A stretch of 64,000 nt of DNA from Luscinia megarhynchos. Lineage: Eukaryota > Chordata > Aves > Passeriformes > Turdidae. Both the position numbers and the translations under genes were made by a program. Shown here in pieces: positions 1 to 15,000 of the stretch. The stretch spans positions 20,377,056 through 20,441,055 of the forward strand of contig JAPFBE010000013.1 of the NCBI GenBank assembly GCA_034336665.1, written 5' to 3'. The first letter of the stretch is position 1, and each line of letters begins with the position of its first letter. The notes below the pieces were generated by a model that was given only the letters and a program-made list of their open reading frames with translations, was not told the DNA's origin and made no database searches.

Positions 1-3000
1 TCTGCTTGGTGGTTTTGTGCTCCCTCTTGTTGTGGTGAGCATCTGTATAATAACAAGCACTAACAGCTCCAACTGCAGCACACTCTGCAGTGAGGCACGC
101 TGTGGAGTCTTTGCATGACTGAACCCTAAAGCTAGTCTTAAAGTGGCATTGAGATGGATTTACACTGCTCCTGTGCAGCTTTCATAGTGAGGAAGAAGCA
201 TATGGAAAGTTGTTAAACTAGTGCTAAACAAAACCTTAAAGGAATGCACTTACTGCTCAGTGCGAATTCTTGTCCTAATGTAAACACTGGAAAAACTCCC
301 CCTGAATTATTCTGGATTTAACCACAGCACCCTGGAATATTCATGTGAATAAAAATGGGATCTGTTAAAGAAGGCTCCTGGCCAAGGTGATACAGGCCCT
401 TGCCTTACAATGTGGCAGTTAGACAGGCTTTTCAAAGTGTTTACTTTTGGTGTTTATTTTAATTTATATTTAAAATTGCTTGGGAGGAAAAAGTCAGGAA
501 GAAGTAGACAGGCTTTCACCTTATCTGAGTTATAATCTGGACCTGATTGCTGTTCCACAGCTCCAATCACCAAGATTGATTTACCCTGATTAACAAGGAA
601 ACACTGCAGTGGAGTCTGTATCATTGCACTGACCTCAGCCAAAACCTCTCCCTGGGTATGAGCTCGCATTTGCCTTTATGGTGCCTGCTCTGAATATTTG
701 CAGGCAGGAACAGCAGCCTGAACTGCTCCCAAGTCAGAAGGGAAAGCCAAGGTGCATTACATCACACTTTTGTAATTCAACCAAGAGGCACTTCTACCAT
801 CACCCACTGAATTTCTCTTTTTGTTCTGGAAAGAAAGCAAATTTCTATAGTACCAAGTTTCTAACCACATTTTATGAACTTTTGCTCAAACAGCCTATTG
901 GCCTAAGTGAGTTAAGGAATAAAGTATCATTTAAAAAGTAAAAATTAATCACAGAAGTCTAGTCAGAAGAGAGATATTTGATCAATATTTTCCCCAATAC
1001 ACTGCACACAGATGCTCCATCAATAGCTGTCACACTGGTATATACAGTATTTTTGTGGGAATATGTAGGTTTGTATGGACCTTTGTAGAATCTTGGGATT
1101 CTGTGCAACCAGTGAGTTTCTATCTGTGTAAGCAGAAGTTTTGCAGAGAAAAATCTATGATCATTACTTGTCTTCCATTCTATGTGGCCTAGGATTTCAC
1201 AATAATCCTTAACTCTATTAGCTAGCACTTACCTTCAGGAAAATCTTCATGACTCAGTCTTCAGCCAAGAAGAGACTACAACATATATTTGTTGCATATT
1301 ATGTTTAAACTAAATTTGCCTCCACATTGATTTCTGGTACTGAGTTGCAATGAAGCAGCTGGGCTAGGATTAAGCACCTACTGCTTTTGGCTGAAGCACA
1401 TCATTACATGCAAGCCATAAATCTGGAATCTTAGCTCTGCCTACAAATTTTCCACGATGCAGTGCTTAACTGCTGAAAATGTTGCAAGGGGTCCTGAAAG
1501 TAAGGAATGTGCCCCATAGATCCTGAGAATACGGTGTCAGTGACTGAATAAACCAAGCCTTTGCTTTGCCACAGCAGTGTCATTAGGGAAGGCTTCCTGA
1601 AAAGTAGTAGGAGACAGCATATGTCAATGGGAGAGGTAGATACTTGCTCCAGCATCTGGCTGGCATCAGCCACTTGTTCATTTGTTTTGTGCAATGTAAG
1701 GTCTGGTCCTTTTTGCTTTTTTAATCAGCAGCTATTATAAATTAATCCTGGTTTAGTGCTTGATATGTAGTGCACTGTAAAATTAGAATCTCTTTCCCTA
1801 GGAGACTAACATTCCCTATGATTTTTCAGTTTATCTTATTTTCATTTGTGCAGGAATGTCTTTGAGGACAACACATTTTAACACTGAGAGATGGGAGAGG
1901 TAGAGCTAGTACCTGAATACTCCACAGCTAGGAGAGGAAGTGGATCCAATCTGGCTTTACATTTATTGTATTGCATTTACACTTCATGCTTGATCAAAGC
2001 ACAGTTACATTCACATGGAGAAGAAAAGATTCTGAATGTGGAACAAAACTGTGTTAAGTTCCACTCAACATCAGGGATTTGCTTTTATCAAAGCTAATGG
2101 CTTACCCACTGACACTGACATGGAGAGTATCACTTTTCATTGTGTTTTTGTTGTTTTTAATGTTCTGGCCTCTTTGGAATATTTTAAGCTGAGACAGAGT
2201 GGTTTCCCAGATGAGCATATGCATTAACCGTATGGAAAAACAAAGTGTCTTTTTCACACCCCAGCCTTTCTATAATTATTCTATGCATTCTATACATGCC
2301 AGGTGAATCAGTCAGACCCACTGAAGCTGTCTGCAGAGGCAGAGGCTTGCTTTGTTTGGTGTTCAACATAGAATGATTCACATTTTTTATGACAGCTTTT
2401 GAAATCTCTTACAGATCATCAGCGCTAGTGACTGATCCAGAATTTCTGGGACATGACAGTAACACCTGAACTGCTGTTATAGTACTGAGTCACTCATGAA
2501 TAAACCAAATGAGTGTAGAGGAAAAGAGGACCACAGTGATAGGTAAGATTTGCAGACTCTCTAAATCAGGGGGTTTTTATGTTTTCCCCTAGTTTTTCAC
2601 TCTTCATGAACACATCAAACTCATCTTAAAACAGTTGTTTATGTAACTTTGTCAGCTCTAAAAGTGATTCATGACAACCTACTTTATTGACTTCTCTACA
2701 GCACTGCAACAATTAGGACAACTTGGAATCAATCCCCTCCTTCATATGTGGGGTCCTGTTATTCACCTGGGCACTGTTAAAAGATGTACCTAAACTGAAA
2801 TGAGTGCATTAATCAGTGAGTCTACCACTGTTGTTCAAGATATGAATGTACTTAGCACCTTGTTGAATTTATGCCCTTACTTTAGACATGCAAGCTCCCT
2901 TGTAACTAGTTCTGTAGGGTTTCTCAGAACATTATTAGCACTCCTAATGATTCCTAAAGGTAGTAAAGAAGTAGTTAAGGTAACAAGAAGTTCTTTTGAG

Positions 3001-6000
3001 GTGACAGAAAAGGAGTTGAAACCCTTTGCAGTGTGTGAGATGGTTCTACACCTCAAATAGCAAGCTGAGTTGCCCATTCTGCATGGTTATGTAATGAAAG
3101 ACCCTATTGTAGCAATGTGATACACTCAGGGAGAAGGGGCTAGAGCTGTTCTGTGAACCTTCAGTCTGAACTTCCTGATCTTTCTGCAATTAAAATTTCA
3201 GACAGCCTTGCATGTGTGCATTCTTTAGACACTGCATTCTCCGAGAGGGCGTCTGTTTGGATTTTGGGCAAGAGACTTGAAAACACTGTTGGATAAATAA
3301 ATGTAAATCAGCTGCAGATGTCATTGTATAACTGTCACTCCTCCCTAGAACTCCTGAAAATGTGAAACCTTTGTGAAATGAATGAGTGGTTTACATTAAT
3401 AAGGTAATTTGGAAGGTGTTAGGGTGAGGGAAGGGAAAACAAAGCGAGGGATCATGAAGTGCATATGAACTCGAGTCTGTTTTTCCTTTCACTGGCAGCA
3501 CAGCCAAGTGCTGCACAAAGCACACAGTTGTTGCCCTCTACTTTAACTCGTTTTCCTTTACCAATTCCAAGCAGGCCTAACACTTCTGCCTCCTAAGAAC
3601 AGCCCTGTTCTTCTGGCTGTCCAGCAATTGCCTTTCCCTCTGCAGCTCTCACTCTCCTGTAATGTGTTAATTACATGCTGCATATCTGAATATGCTGGGT
3701 AACTGTGTGATCATTCTGTGACTTAATACTTACAGAGTATAAGGTCCCTCATGCCCCCTCTGAGTTTGGACTGAATAACCCTATATGATTTCTGCCACAA
3801 AATGCACAAGCATGCCTCAAGAATAGTATTTTGGAGAGAGATGTCCCATGTATGATGGTGTCACATCTTCTCAGCAAGGTCATTTAGCCCAACTAGATTT
3901 CCATGTTAAACTGTTTCTGAAATAGTTTTGGTATCTGGACACTGCCAACATAACTCACTAGAGCCAAGGTCTGAACCTGGCCTGTGGATTTCTCTGCTAT
4001 TCTTCATACACAGGCTTGTAAAACTCCAAGCCTCATCTTTGTGCCCTGTGCCTCTCCCAGGCACTTTAAAGCTCTTGACAATGTAAGACTGCAGGAACAT
4101 GAGAGCAGGAGACAGTACAATTTCCTGCCTGAGCAGTGCTAAAGGCTTTAGTGTAAATGGTGATTAAGTTCTTTGATTCTGAATAATGCAACACAATCAG
4201 TGACACTAAGTCCTTGGAATTCATGGAGGTTTTCTTTTCTTTCCCTTGAAATGAGAGCAACCACCCTCCCTGGTCATGGGCTTCTAAAAGCGGAAATATT
4301 TCTAGATGTAAAATGGACCAAGCTCTTCTCAGAGAGAGGCCTCTTTGGTATGGAAAGGATGAATAAACTATGGTACATGCCCTCCAGTACACTGTAACTT
4401 TAGTAAATTCCGAAGCGAGCTAACAGCTTTTATTGTCTGCAGCACAAGGCAGTGTGTTCATGGACAGGGTTCACCTTCACATGTTCTTCTCCCCAACCCC
4501 TCTGTGAGAATATTCTGATTATGAATCATCCAGGTGTCATAATCAAGGCCTGGTAATACCACAGGAACACCAGTCTTGTGCAAGGTATAACTGGGATGCA
4601 AAGCCACGTAGGGTCTCAGTCATATACTTCCCTGTCCTGGCAAAATATATTTTTGCAGTCTAGCTCAGGTCTAGGCTACTGAAATCTCAGTCCAGAAAAT
4701 CTATGTAATATTCCTAATCTGAGGAATCAGAGAAGAAAGAATTGAACCTCTACTTGTGTATGGTCATTGGCACAAAATACAGCTGGGTATTGCCTGGTTG
4801 AGGAAGATGCGTTCTTGAAAATGGTGTTCTGAATTACTCAGGATCTGCCTGTTGTGCTCCTTAAGGAGAAAAGCAGGTCTTTTGCAATTACCCAGAACAC
4901 CAGCACTTTACTGAACTGTACAGGTAGGATAGGACAGAAAACTGGTTTGGCACTAGGATTCCCACATCCGGCTTCCCAACCTGCTTTGGCTTCTCTGTAT
5001 GGCACCTTACTTTTCTTACAGAAGAATGAACCACTCTCTCCTTGGACTCATAAAGTTTAGTTTTGAGATCCTCTGCAGGAAAGACAAATAGTGAAGACAC
5101 AGATAATCTACTGACAGTAAAAGAGGGTTATAAATGCTGGTTTCCTATGATTGCTTCACATAAGATTTCCCCTCAAGTAAATCAATGTGATTAGGAGACT
5201 GTAGTGTCAGCAAGGATGTTGTCACATCAGGAGGTCAAGCAAGTTGCTTTTTTACCTATTTTCAGTTCAGGTTAATCTGGAACTGAAATTTTTTCTGCTC
5301 AGTTTCAGTTCAGACTATTAATAATTTGTTAACCTCTTGCACCTGACTTAAAATAGTCAGTTGCTGGAAAAGATTCAATGGAACAGAGCTTCAGGCACAG
5401 AAAATATTACCTCCCCTTGCTAATTAACTAAAATAAATTTTGAGAGGGTCTAGTTCTACTTGAGGGTTCTGCAAGCCTCCAAAACTACCCTCCAATTCTG
5501 GTTCAAAAGCAAAATGAAATTTCTAGGTGGCTTTTGGTTGGGTTCATCTCTCTGGTTACATTGCCAGCAAGTATGGTGCCTTTAGTCACCTGCTGTAAGT
5601 AGTGATGGGTGCTACAAACACAATAGTCCTAACTGACTCATTTACTCAATGTTTCTGGTGAAATGGGTTTATTTGAATCCTTGCACTTGCAATTCCTTAG
5701 TCCACTTAATTGTATTTGAAACAGTCAATAAAGCTTCTGTTACTTAAAAGACTGCTGTTCCAATTAACAGATCTTCCTATCAGAAAGGTCCCTTAATTTT
5801 CTTACAATTTCTTCCAGCATTACTGTAGATAGTTTTTCCTCCAAGGAGGCCAGACCAATTAAATCTTGTGGCAGCTTTTTTTCCCTCTGTGTGACTCCAT
5901 ACAGAGGGCCAGATTTGCTCCCCCTCTCCCCATTGATAACTTCCGCACATGAGTAGTCCCAGGGAAAGGAACACACTTGTATGACTAATCTGCTCAGCAG

Positions 6001-9000
6001 CATACAAAGTTCACTGTCTGGACTAGAATTAAATGACTTTTATGTAGAGCACTACAGGGATTGCAGAGAGGACAGATTAAAACACAGGAGTCCCTAGTGG
6101 CAAATGCCTTGCTTTGAGAACTAGACCGTTCTTCCTGTCTAACTTAACTGAGTCTGGACATTAACATTTTTTCTCAGATATTTTCTTTCCCCTTAAAAAA
6201 TAAATAAAATTCAAAGTTTTTCCTGTAAGGGTCTCCTCAGTTGTGCCACTCTGTCTTAGTTGGATTAAATGCCTGAAAATGGTCTTGTTTTCCCAGACAT
6301 TTGCTTGCCAAACTTGTTGAGCTAGCAGACATATGCTGTATGTTGGCGCATACATTACCTCAGCTTAAACTAATTTATGGGATGTGGCACCTCTGACACA
6401 GTTCCCCTGTTCCAAACAACAGTCTTAATCAGTCACACTCAGAAACATGTATAATGCTGAGGAGCTGTAACTACTAGTAGCTTTTCTCTTGATTAGGACT
6501 TTGGCGCTGGTCCATTATTCAGCCCTCTGTGAACAAATGTGTGAAGCAGCTCACTGAAGCAGAGATGGCATTGACAGATGGGTCAGTGATTTTTTTTTTT
6601 CTGTCAGGAAGAACAAAAATGTGTTGAGACAACTGGGAGACAAGAAAAGTCATAAAAGAGAATCCCGCCTTCTTAAATTTCTTCCTTGAAAAAAGATGTC
6701 TGGAGTGAGCCTGCACTAGACCGTGGTAGCATTTATTTGCTGTTTCTTGGGGTGCTATGGATACAAGCTTCCTGAGGCACTGGAATGTCTCTAAAGTAAT
6801 TTTGGAAGATAGAAATGCTGATTCTGGCTCTCTGCTTCCTAGAAAACTGCAAAATGTGGCCCTCAATATAAGCATACCCAAGGGGCTGCTCCAGGTTCAA
6901 GCAAGGTTACAAATCTCTTCAAGGACTACTCTGCAGTGTGGGAGGGCTAGTATCTCTTCAGTGTCTCTTCCCTAGGTCTAATCTGCTTCATTTTTTCTAA
7001 GATAAGAATTAAATACAAGAGAGCCCCTGGTTATGCATCATACTTATTCCTGCACAGGCTGTGGCCACTTTCTCAGCAGTTGTGAATTTAGCCTGGTATC
7101 CCCTTCAGCAACATTTTAATCAAGGAAAGGAAAGGAGATGCAGGAACTGAAGGCTGAGAATTTACAGAGAAATGCTAGATACAGCTAAGTAAAATCCTCT
7201 GTCCATCTGTTTCTGCAGCTTGTCTTGTAACTCAGGAAAAGAATTAAGGTAATTAGATAAAGGAATTCACTTTAAAGAGTGATCAGCATTTATAAGTGTT
7301 TTCCTTAAAGTTTGCCAAAAATATTTTTTCTATTTAACTCACGAATTTCTCACTGCCTCTTTCTTTACTTTCCAGCTAAGTGAGCTGTTTCAAAAAATAT
7401 TTGCCTGTCCTTTAAAGGAAAAAGGAGAAAAAAGGCAGGAAGCTAAAAAGCATAGTCAACAAAGCCAAATGAAGACTTTCAAGTTCTTGCACTTTTACTA
7501 AATAACTTGAAACTGAGGGGAACCAAATCTCTCTGAAGTTTGGTTGGCCCTTTTTTCACCCTAAAACCTGTGGATGTGCAGTAAGATGGATGAAATCTTA
7601 CTGTGAGCAAACGGGCTCATGGTGAAGGTGGGTCTGAAGCAGCTTCTTGCTAAGCTGGCATAGCTCACCCTCATGGCTGGCAATTTTACCTTACTTTGTC
7701 CTACAAAGGAGGGGTTTCACCCCACACTTGAAGCAAAAAGCAATTAAAAAAGAAGGAAAACATGGCTGGTTATTTTTGTCAGCCTGGGCAGGGTGGAGCT
7801 GCTTGCATGCACCAGACACCAGAGCAGGCAAGGACTGCACTGAGCTGGGCAGGGAAGCAAACTGAGCTGTTTTCAAGCACTCTTGAGTCTGCCAAACTCA
7901 AAAAATTCACATGGCACTAACCCTGCCCTGACCCTCCTGCCCTGCAAATAGGCCCATTCTGCCCAACCCCGTGGCAGTACTGCCTCTGCATGACATTTCA
8001 GCCTATGTGGATGTGCAGGTTATGTGGTGGTGTTTGGGCAGAAAATATCCTGGCCCCCAGCCCCAAATGCCTTTGTAGTATTTTTAGGTGTCTGACAAAT
8101 ACCCTGAAATCTGTCACTTCCACTGAAGAATCATCAGATGTGTAAGTATGTGGGACACCTATGTATATATACTGTCTGCCTGAAATTTATGATGATTTTT
8201 TTTCACCTGTCTAGAACGGGGTTGGAGGAACAGAGGGGACACTGTCTGATTTTTGAAAATATTGATAGGCATAGATGGGTCCATTTTCTTCAGTGAATAG
8301 TGTCTTGTCACCTGGGAACTAAAATATAATAAGGAGAAGATGCAAGCAGAATGATGCCTGGAGGAGATATTGGAAGTACTGGTGGTTTTCTAGATGCACC
8401 CTTTTAGAATTGCATCCCCAGCTGTCCCATCCCTCAGATTTAAAGGGTTTATGGCCAATGCATTTGTGTACTCTGGCCTGAAGACAACAAAACCCAAAAA
8501 GATTGCCTAAAGCCAAACCCTAAAGTTTTGTAGGTTCAACTTCTTATCGTGCTTTCCTTCGTATGTCTAACTTCTGTGTAAAACTAACCTGGAACTCTCT
8601 TCTCACTGTTAACTCTAAGGAGCACTAAGAGACTCAGGATTCTAGGTTTGTTTTTTTCAGTACACCGTGCTCTCTGACTGTCAGCATTGACTGTCAGCAA
8701 TAAGAAGCAAATTGCCATGACTAATAAATTCCATCTCACACTTCACATGAAGGGGTTTGGTAGCTTTTTCCAGAGCCTTAAACTGAATCAAGGATAAGCC
8801 AACGAAGAGATTACAGACATATCGAGAGTTTACTTTGCGTGATTGCCACATATTTGCTGCCAGATACAGTATCCTGTTTTCCCTCTGCACTCCACTTGGA
8901 GATCAGATCAAATAAATCTCAACTTCTCAGTTATGTAGAAATAAAGCAAACTGCCCTCCAGTTCTGGAATTCTTTTTATTTAGCCAGAAAGGGAAAAAGG

Positions 9001-12000
9001 CCAGGCATTATGCTGAGAGAATTCACTTGATTTGAAAAGAGATTTTGGTGAAAGGTTTTTTCAAGTCTTTTCTGGGAGATGAGCCTGTGAGCTCAAACTA
9101 TGACAAACAGGACTGGGGGTGAGCAGAGAGAAAAAACAAGCCTCTGTGGACTTTTTCACTTAAAAATACTTTGGTTGTTTTCTGAGAGCTTTTCCTCCGG
9201 GCCCTGACCTATTTCCACCTGCTGCCTGGCATTTGATGAAGCAAATTACTAAATGAATCCATTGTTATTCTTGGAAATAAATTTCCTTACTGCCAAAGGT
9301 TAGATTTTAGGATGCTTTTTGCAGCCTTGGACCTTACAGTCAGCACATATTTGGGTGGATGCTCAGTCATCAGGAACAGGTCCTGGTGTTGTCTCTCTCG
9401 ATGTGACTGGGCACAAGTGACCTTTCTTTGATCTACAGAGGCCAGTGTGAGCCTCTGTAGCAAAGTGGTTGCTTGTTACCTAGCAATTATGAGTCCATAA
9501 AAAAAATGCTTCAGCTTTTACCTGACACAAGGAAACCCATTGTGTTGAGCTGATAGGAAAAAAAAATCATCCTCAGGGTAATTATGTGGCAAGCAATGAT
9601 ATATTTAGAAAGTTCATCTGTCTTTAGTTGTGGTGACTGAATAGGACTAAAATGATCCTGCTGCTGAATGCCCTTGGAATAGTCAGGTGCTGGTGACTGC
9701 AATCAGCTCTGGCAGACAATGTCTAAGTCTGTGGTCTCCCAGGACATTTATCTATGAGCACATGAGTCATGACTGCATACCAACATGCCCACCAGACTTA
9801 CCTGTTCTCTCCTGTGCTCTTCTATATGCACTGTTCTGCTTACAACTCAGGCCAGGTCAGAACCTGGCTTCACTGGAAGTTGAAAAAATCTATTAGAAAC
9901 CTCTCATTCCAACAACTCTTTACTAATGAGGTAAGTTCTTTCTTGCTGCCGGTGGAAAAAAATCAGCTGATCCTATGAAAAGCAAGTGTAGGCACTCCAA
10001 ATGATCCAACTGAAGGAGCAGAAGTTGTGGACATCGTGGAGGATTAGAGGGAGGTGCTGAGGAAATTCAGTTTATTGGGTTTGATGGGTGTGAGATGTTG
10101 GGATGCATTTTGCTGTGAATGTTTAGTGCAGGAACTCTGTAGACACTGTCATTTCATTCATTCATCCATCCCCTGTGAAAATCACAGAATACTTAATAGC
10201 AAAGTCTGAAGGCTTTGTTGGCATAGTAAAATACATCTGTAGATGTATAAAAATTGTTGTACTGTATAAAATAAAAATAAGGCAGATTCCTGCCCCAGGA
10301 GCTCATCAATTAGATTCCAAATGGCCATGTTGAATTCCAGCTTTCAGACTTTTGAGTGCCAGGCAGGCTTGCCTTGAATTCAGGGGTTTCCTGGGCTTTC
10401 AACTCTTGCTGCTTAACTCCAACCCTTTCTTCTCCTGCTCAGGGCTGGCTTAAGAGGCTGTTGCACTGTGAGCTGTGAGAGAAACAAATGATTCCACAAA
10501 TTATTCCAAGATTTGTAGGGCTTTGAAATAGGTTCAGAATTGGGAAGTGAATTTACAAGTTTATATCCTGGCACTTGCTCTGTAACCAGCTGAGCCCAAT
10601 AGGTGTGAGCTGGGCATTCCTAGTGGAATGTGCCACCTCTAGAGCAGCCAGCAGTGGCTTAGGGCGCAGGAATGAGGTTGGGGCAGCTCTATGCACTGCC
10701 TTTGGGAGATGCCCTGTAAAAATCTGTTGGGATACTGGGTGCCTTCCCAATGGTCACCAAGGCCTGTCTTTGGTGTTTCTGATTAGAAATATATGTAACC
10801 CATACACCCAGAGTTTGGAGGAAAAGGTTGAAATTCACTGGTAATCTGAATTGGTTAGCTCTGACCAGACTGTAATAGGGAAAAACATCTTAATGGATAT
10901 AAATTAATATCAAACCTGAAGGCAAGGAACTTGACAGGGGGAGATGGAGATCACTGTGGCACACTGAAGAAAATTTCACTTGCTCTGATTTACAATTTTT
11001 GAGATGTGCTGTTTTTCACTGAGAACCATTTCAACCAGAGAATGGGACCATTCTCTTCAGTGATTTATTTTCACATTACAGAAGTTAACTCTGTTCTGCA
11101 TGTCCTGATATACCTGGGAGAGGGAGCCTTATTGCATGACCTTAAACTCTGTTTAAAAGATTAAAAAATAAACAATAAAAAAATTCAGCTTTGTTTATTC
11201 TTGCCAACATATTGCACGGACTGTTGTCAGGGATCTGTGGATGGCAGGAATCAATCTCAATGAAATGCCTAGAGAACAGCCATTGTGATGCTAAAGAAAT
11301 CACCACAGCAGAATACTTCAGTTCCTGTTTCCCAGCAGAGGTTTGTGGACTCAGACAGTTGCTGTCTCTTAGCATCTTATCCCCTTGCTAAAATTCCTGT
11401 GCATCAGACAAGGGCTGATGAAGAGGACATAATGAGAGAAGCTATGTTTTTCCTAATAGGAAGTTCATTTTTAGAACTCTGAAAAAATGCATTAAGTTAA
11501 TAAGAAAAAAATATTGACATTATCTTAGAAGTACTTTTGTCTGTCACCAGGCCATAAAGCTGCTTTTCTGGCCCTTAAACTGTAACCCTGGAAGTATGCA
11601 GGCTTTGTGAGCCTGTACTATGTGGAGAACAGGCTTGCCAGTGAAAGTTACAGGAATTTGCAGTTTATAAGTATGTAGAGCTTGCAATAACATCATAAAT
11701 ATTTCTTTTCACATCACACTTGCAGTTTCCAGCACTGTTAATACAGATGTATTGTCAATCTCCAGCCACTGAGGAAGGCAAGCTTGTCTGGAAACTGGTT
11801 CATTCCTTTACTGGAAAGCCCATTCCTTCCAAAAGTCTGTAGTGAGCTGGTTGTAAAGTGTGGGCCCCTGGTTTCCCTTCTAAGCACAAGGAGATTATTT
11901 TTGTTATTTCTTCTCTAGCAAAGACTCTGGGGTCTCTCATCTGACTTCCTGACATGTTTGTTTATTCTGGGTTTGAGTAAGTCCTCCACCTCTTAAAGCC

Positions 12001-15000
12001 ACAGGCAGAAGAACATTAGCCTTACATTTCGATTCCTTCAAATCTGTTATGGGGGAGATTGTGGAATCATTTGTTCAGCCAATTTGCTCAGTAATGCATT
12101 GAGAACATGACTGTAGCAGAAGTAAGGCACAACTGAAAATAATGACTATTTTTCCTTTGCAAGGCAATGTCTGTATATGCACATTAGAGGTTTTCCTTAA
12201 TCCTTTGGTGCCTCTTTATTACCTTAGCGTGCTTAAAAGTGGTTTGTTATAAAGCAGTCTGAAAAGTATTTATCTGAGAAATTGACACAACTTTAAACCT
12301 TGTTTGTTCTTTGTCTATAATAAAAAAAAAATTTAAATCCACTCTTTGCAAAGAATAAATATAAAAAAGCTGATTGTGCTCTTTAAAGGCTGATGTGCAA
12401 AGCATGAAGGTATGCCAGAAGTGAATGCTAAGATCTGTGAGAATACAGGTGAAGGCATCAAGGCTCTTTCTGCACATTTAGAGAGATGTATGTCCATGGA
12501 ACTGCTCCATCACCATACCCAACAGCTGACTCAACACTCCAGCTGAGTGTTCAGCAAACAAGATTTTTGCTGTGTTGTGTTCACTCTGCTCATGTCAGAT
12601 TGTGGTCAGGAATCCTGACTTTCATGGTCCAGTCCAGCAACAGCTGTGACACCATGTATGATGGGCTTCAGCTGGAGCTGCAACTGCATTGGCAAAGCTC
12701 CATGGAAATGGACAGTAGAGATGATGATGATGATGAGCTTTGCCTAAGAGCTGAGGACATGGCTTTAGGTCTTAAATCTTTGAATATTCTTGAATGCAGT
12801 CTTGAATGGAGCCTGGTGGACCTGCTTTTTAAAGTGTGCCATTGAAGGAACCCATTGGCTTTGCAGATTTAATCTTGCACAAATTCCATGTTCCATAGGG
12901 TGGAACCCAGCAAAGCTGAAGCTCTTTTTACCCAAACTCTACCAAGAACTAAGAGTTTTAATGCATCATGTTTTTTGAAACCTGCAAGAGCAAAACCTCC
13001 CGTGGAACCCAGCAAGGGGGATATCACAACATCCAGTTTTCTGCATGGAACTTAGATGAGTAAGATTCGAGTGTCAAAACACCATTGTTTCTGAGGAGAT
13101 CATTATCCTGCCTAGTGACACAAACAGAGATTATAAACCTTGGATGTCATCTTGTGTATTTACAAAGTATGCAAAACCAGGAACATATCCCCCAAACACA
13201 GTAGGAATCAAGGTGTTTTCAGTTCTTAGCTTTTCAGAGACAGCATGGTGGAAGCTGCCTTTCTAGACCTTTTCACAGTTTCCAGTGTTTCTACTCCAAT
13301 GTTAAATTTTGTTTCTTTTCCTTGCTCTCACTTATGTCACTCTGTCCCCTGTTCTAATACACAGAAGAATGTGCATGCCCTTGTGATATAAATATGTACC
13401 TAATGAAGTCATTCTGCTGATGTGTTTGAGGTTTCCAAATTGCTTTTCATTTACCTGTGCTTTGTGTGCTTAAGGTACCTGTGCTTTGTGGTTACTATCA
13501 GCTCATACTGTTAGTTGTCAGGCTTTGATAAATTGTTCTCTAATGACTTTGTCTTTATTGACTTTGTCCAAAGGACTCAGTTGAGCTTTAAGGCAGATTT
13601 TAAGAGCTGCATTAATTTCTCTCTTTTTGAAATCCAGATAAGCAAATTCATGAGGCAAATGCTGATCCCTCTGACAACCCTGCTGGACTTTTTCTATCCC
13701 TTCCCATACATTACCACTAGGAAATACTCTGCTGGAAGCGAGACAACAGCTGCAGGAGCAGTGGCTGCTGCAGACTACACCCAGCTCGTAATGGCTGAGG
13801 CTGGATGTGTTGGGTGTGCAACCTCACTTAGCAGGAAACAGAGCAGGCCACAATCCTGGCTCATGTGGAGTGAAAACTGTTCTTGTAAAAAGAGCAGGAG
13901 AGAGCTGTGAGGCACTCTGGACTCCCTCACAAAGAGCAAAGCCATGTCAGTTTAGCTTTGTTGCTTTTCTACAAATAACCATGTTTTGACGGACATTTTA
14001 TTTCCTCTCCCAAAGTCTGTATATTCAGGAGTAGTGTTTCCCAACACAGGACTCTGTGGTCATCCTGTGTTCTTTGTCCTTTCATCTCCAACAATCCAAC
14101 ACTAATATTTTGGTTCTGTGGTTTTCTGACTATACTTTAGTATTACACATGGATGCCTACAGTTTGGCTAATGACCTGTGCCTTGAAGAAATATTATTGT
14201 TATTGTTATTAATAATAAAATTTCTTCCAGAAACACAGAGTTCCTAGACAGAAGCAGAGCCCTTCTGGAACAAATGTTCTATACTGTAATGTACTGTCTA
14301 AAGATCACATCTAGTTTTCCTAGCTGTTACAATAAATTTCTAATTGCTAGCAAACCAGAAATTTCATTATTCCTTTAAGCAGTCATTTTGTTATTTTTTT
14401 AATATTAAGCAGTACTTCTCATTGTTTATTTGCTTTGTAGGGCTTGTTATAGCTGAGTTTTGATTTTGTACATTTTCATCCTCATGTACTTAAGTCTCAT
14501 GGTGTTTCTGTAGATGTATCTTGTCAGAATTCTCTTCAAACTTATTCAGGGAAAAGACCAAATGGAATGGGACGAAAGTATTCTCTGCATAGTACCAAGT
14601 ATAACATTTGTTTCTCTGAGACAGTCCTGGCTTTGGTGCACATGACTGTTGGTCTTTGGAGTCAAAAATCTCCTTTTATTCCATTGTCTAATCCATAAAC
14701 AAGCCCCAGTTGCATAAAATATTGTCATGAAGTGCAAAAAAAACAAGTGTAGTTTTGGAATGTGTGAATCGAGTTGAGCTTGAAGCAAATCTCCATTTCC
14801 TGTGAACCTAAGCAATGATGAAATTTTGAATCTATGTGTGAATTCTGTACTTCAGGCTAATGTGTAGCAATTTAATTGCTGGATATTGCTAGAACCTGAT
14901 TATTACCTGAGGATTCAGATGCTGACAGTGACTCATTTCCTGCTTACTGCCAAGGGAAATGTACTTCAACATAAAGCAGCAGGGAGTAAGACAGGATAGG

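Noticed and set aside
12486..12845. 119-codon plus-strand frame with an Asp-rich run
   Set aside because: The acidic run comes from a short GAT microsatellite; the rest shows no domain.
13515..13910. 131-codon plus-strand frame
   Set aside because: No recognisable domain, and composition is like the surrounding non-coding sequence.
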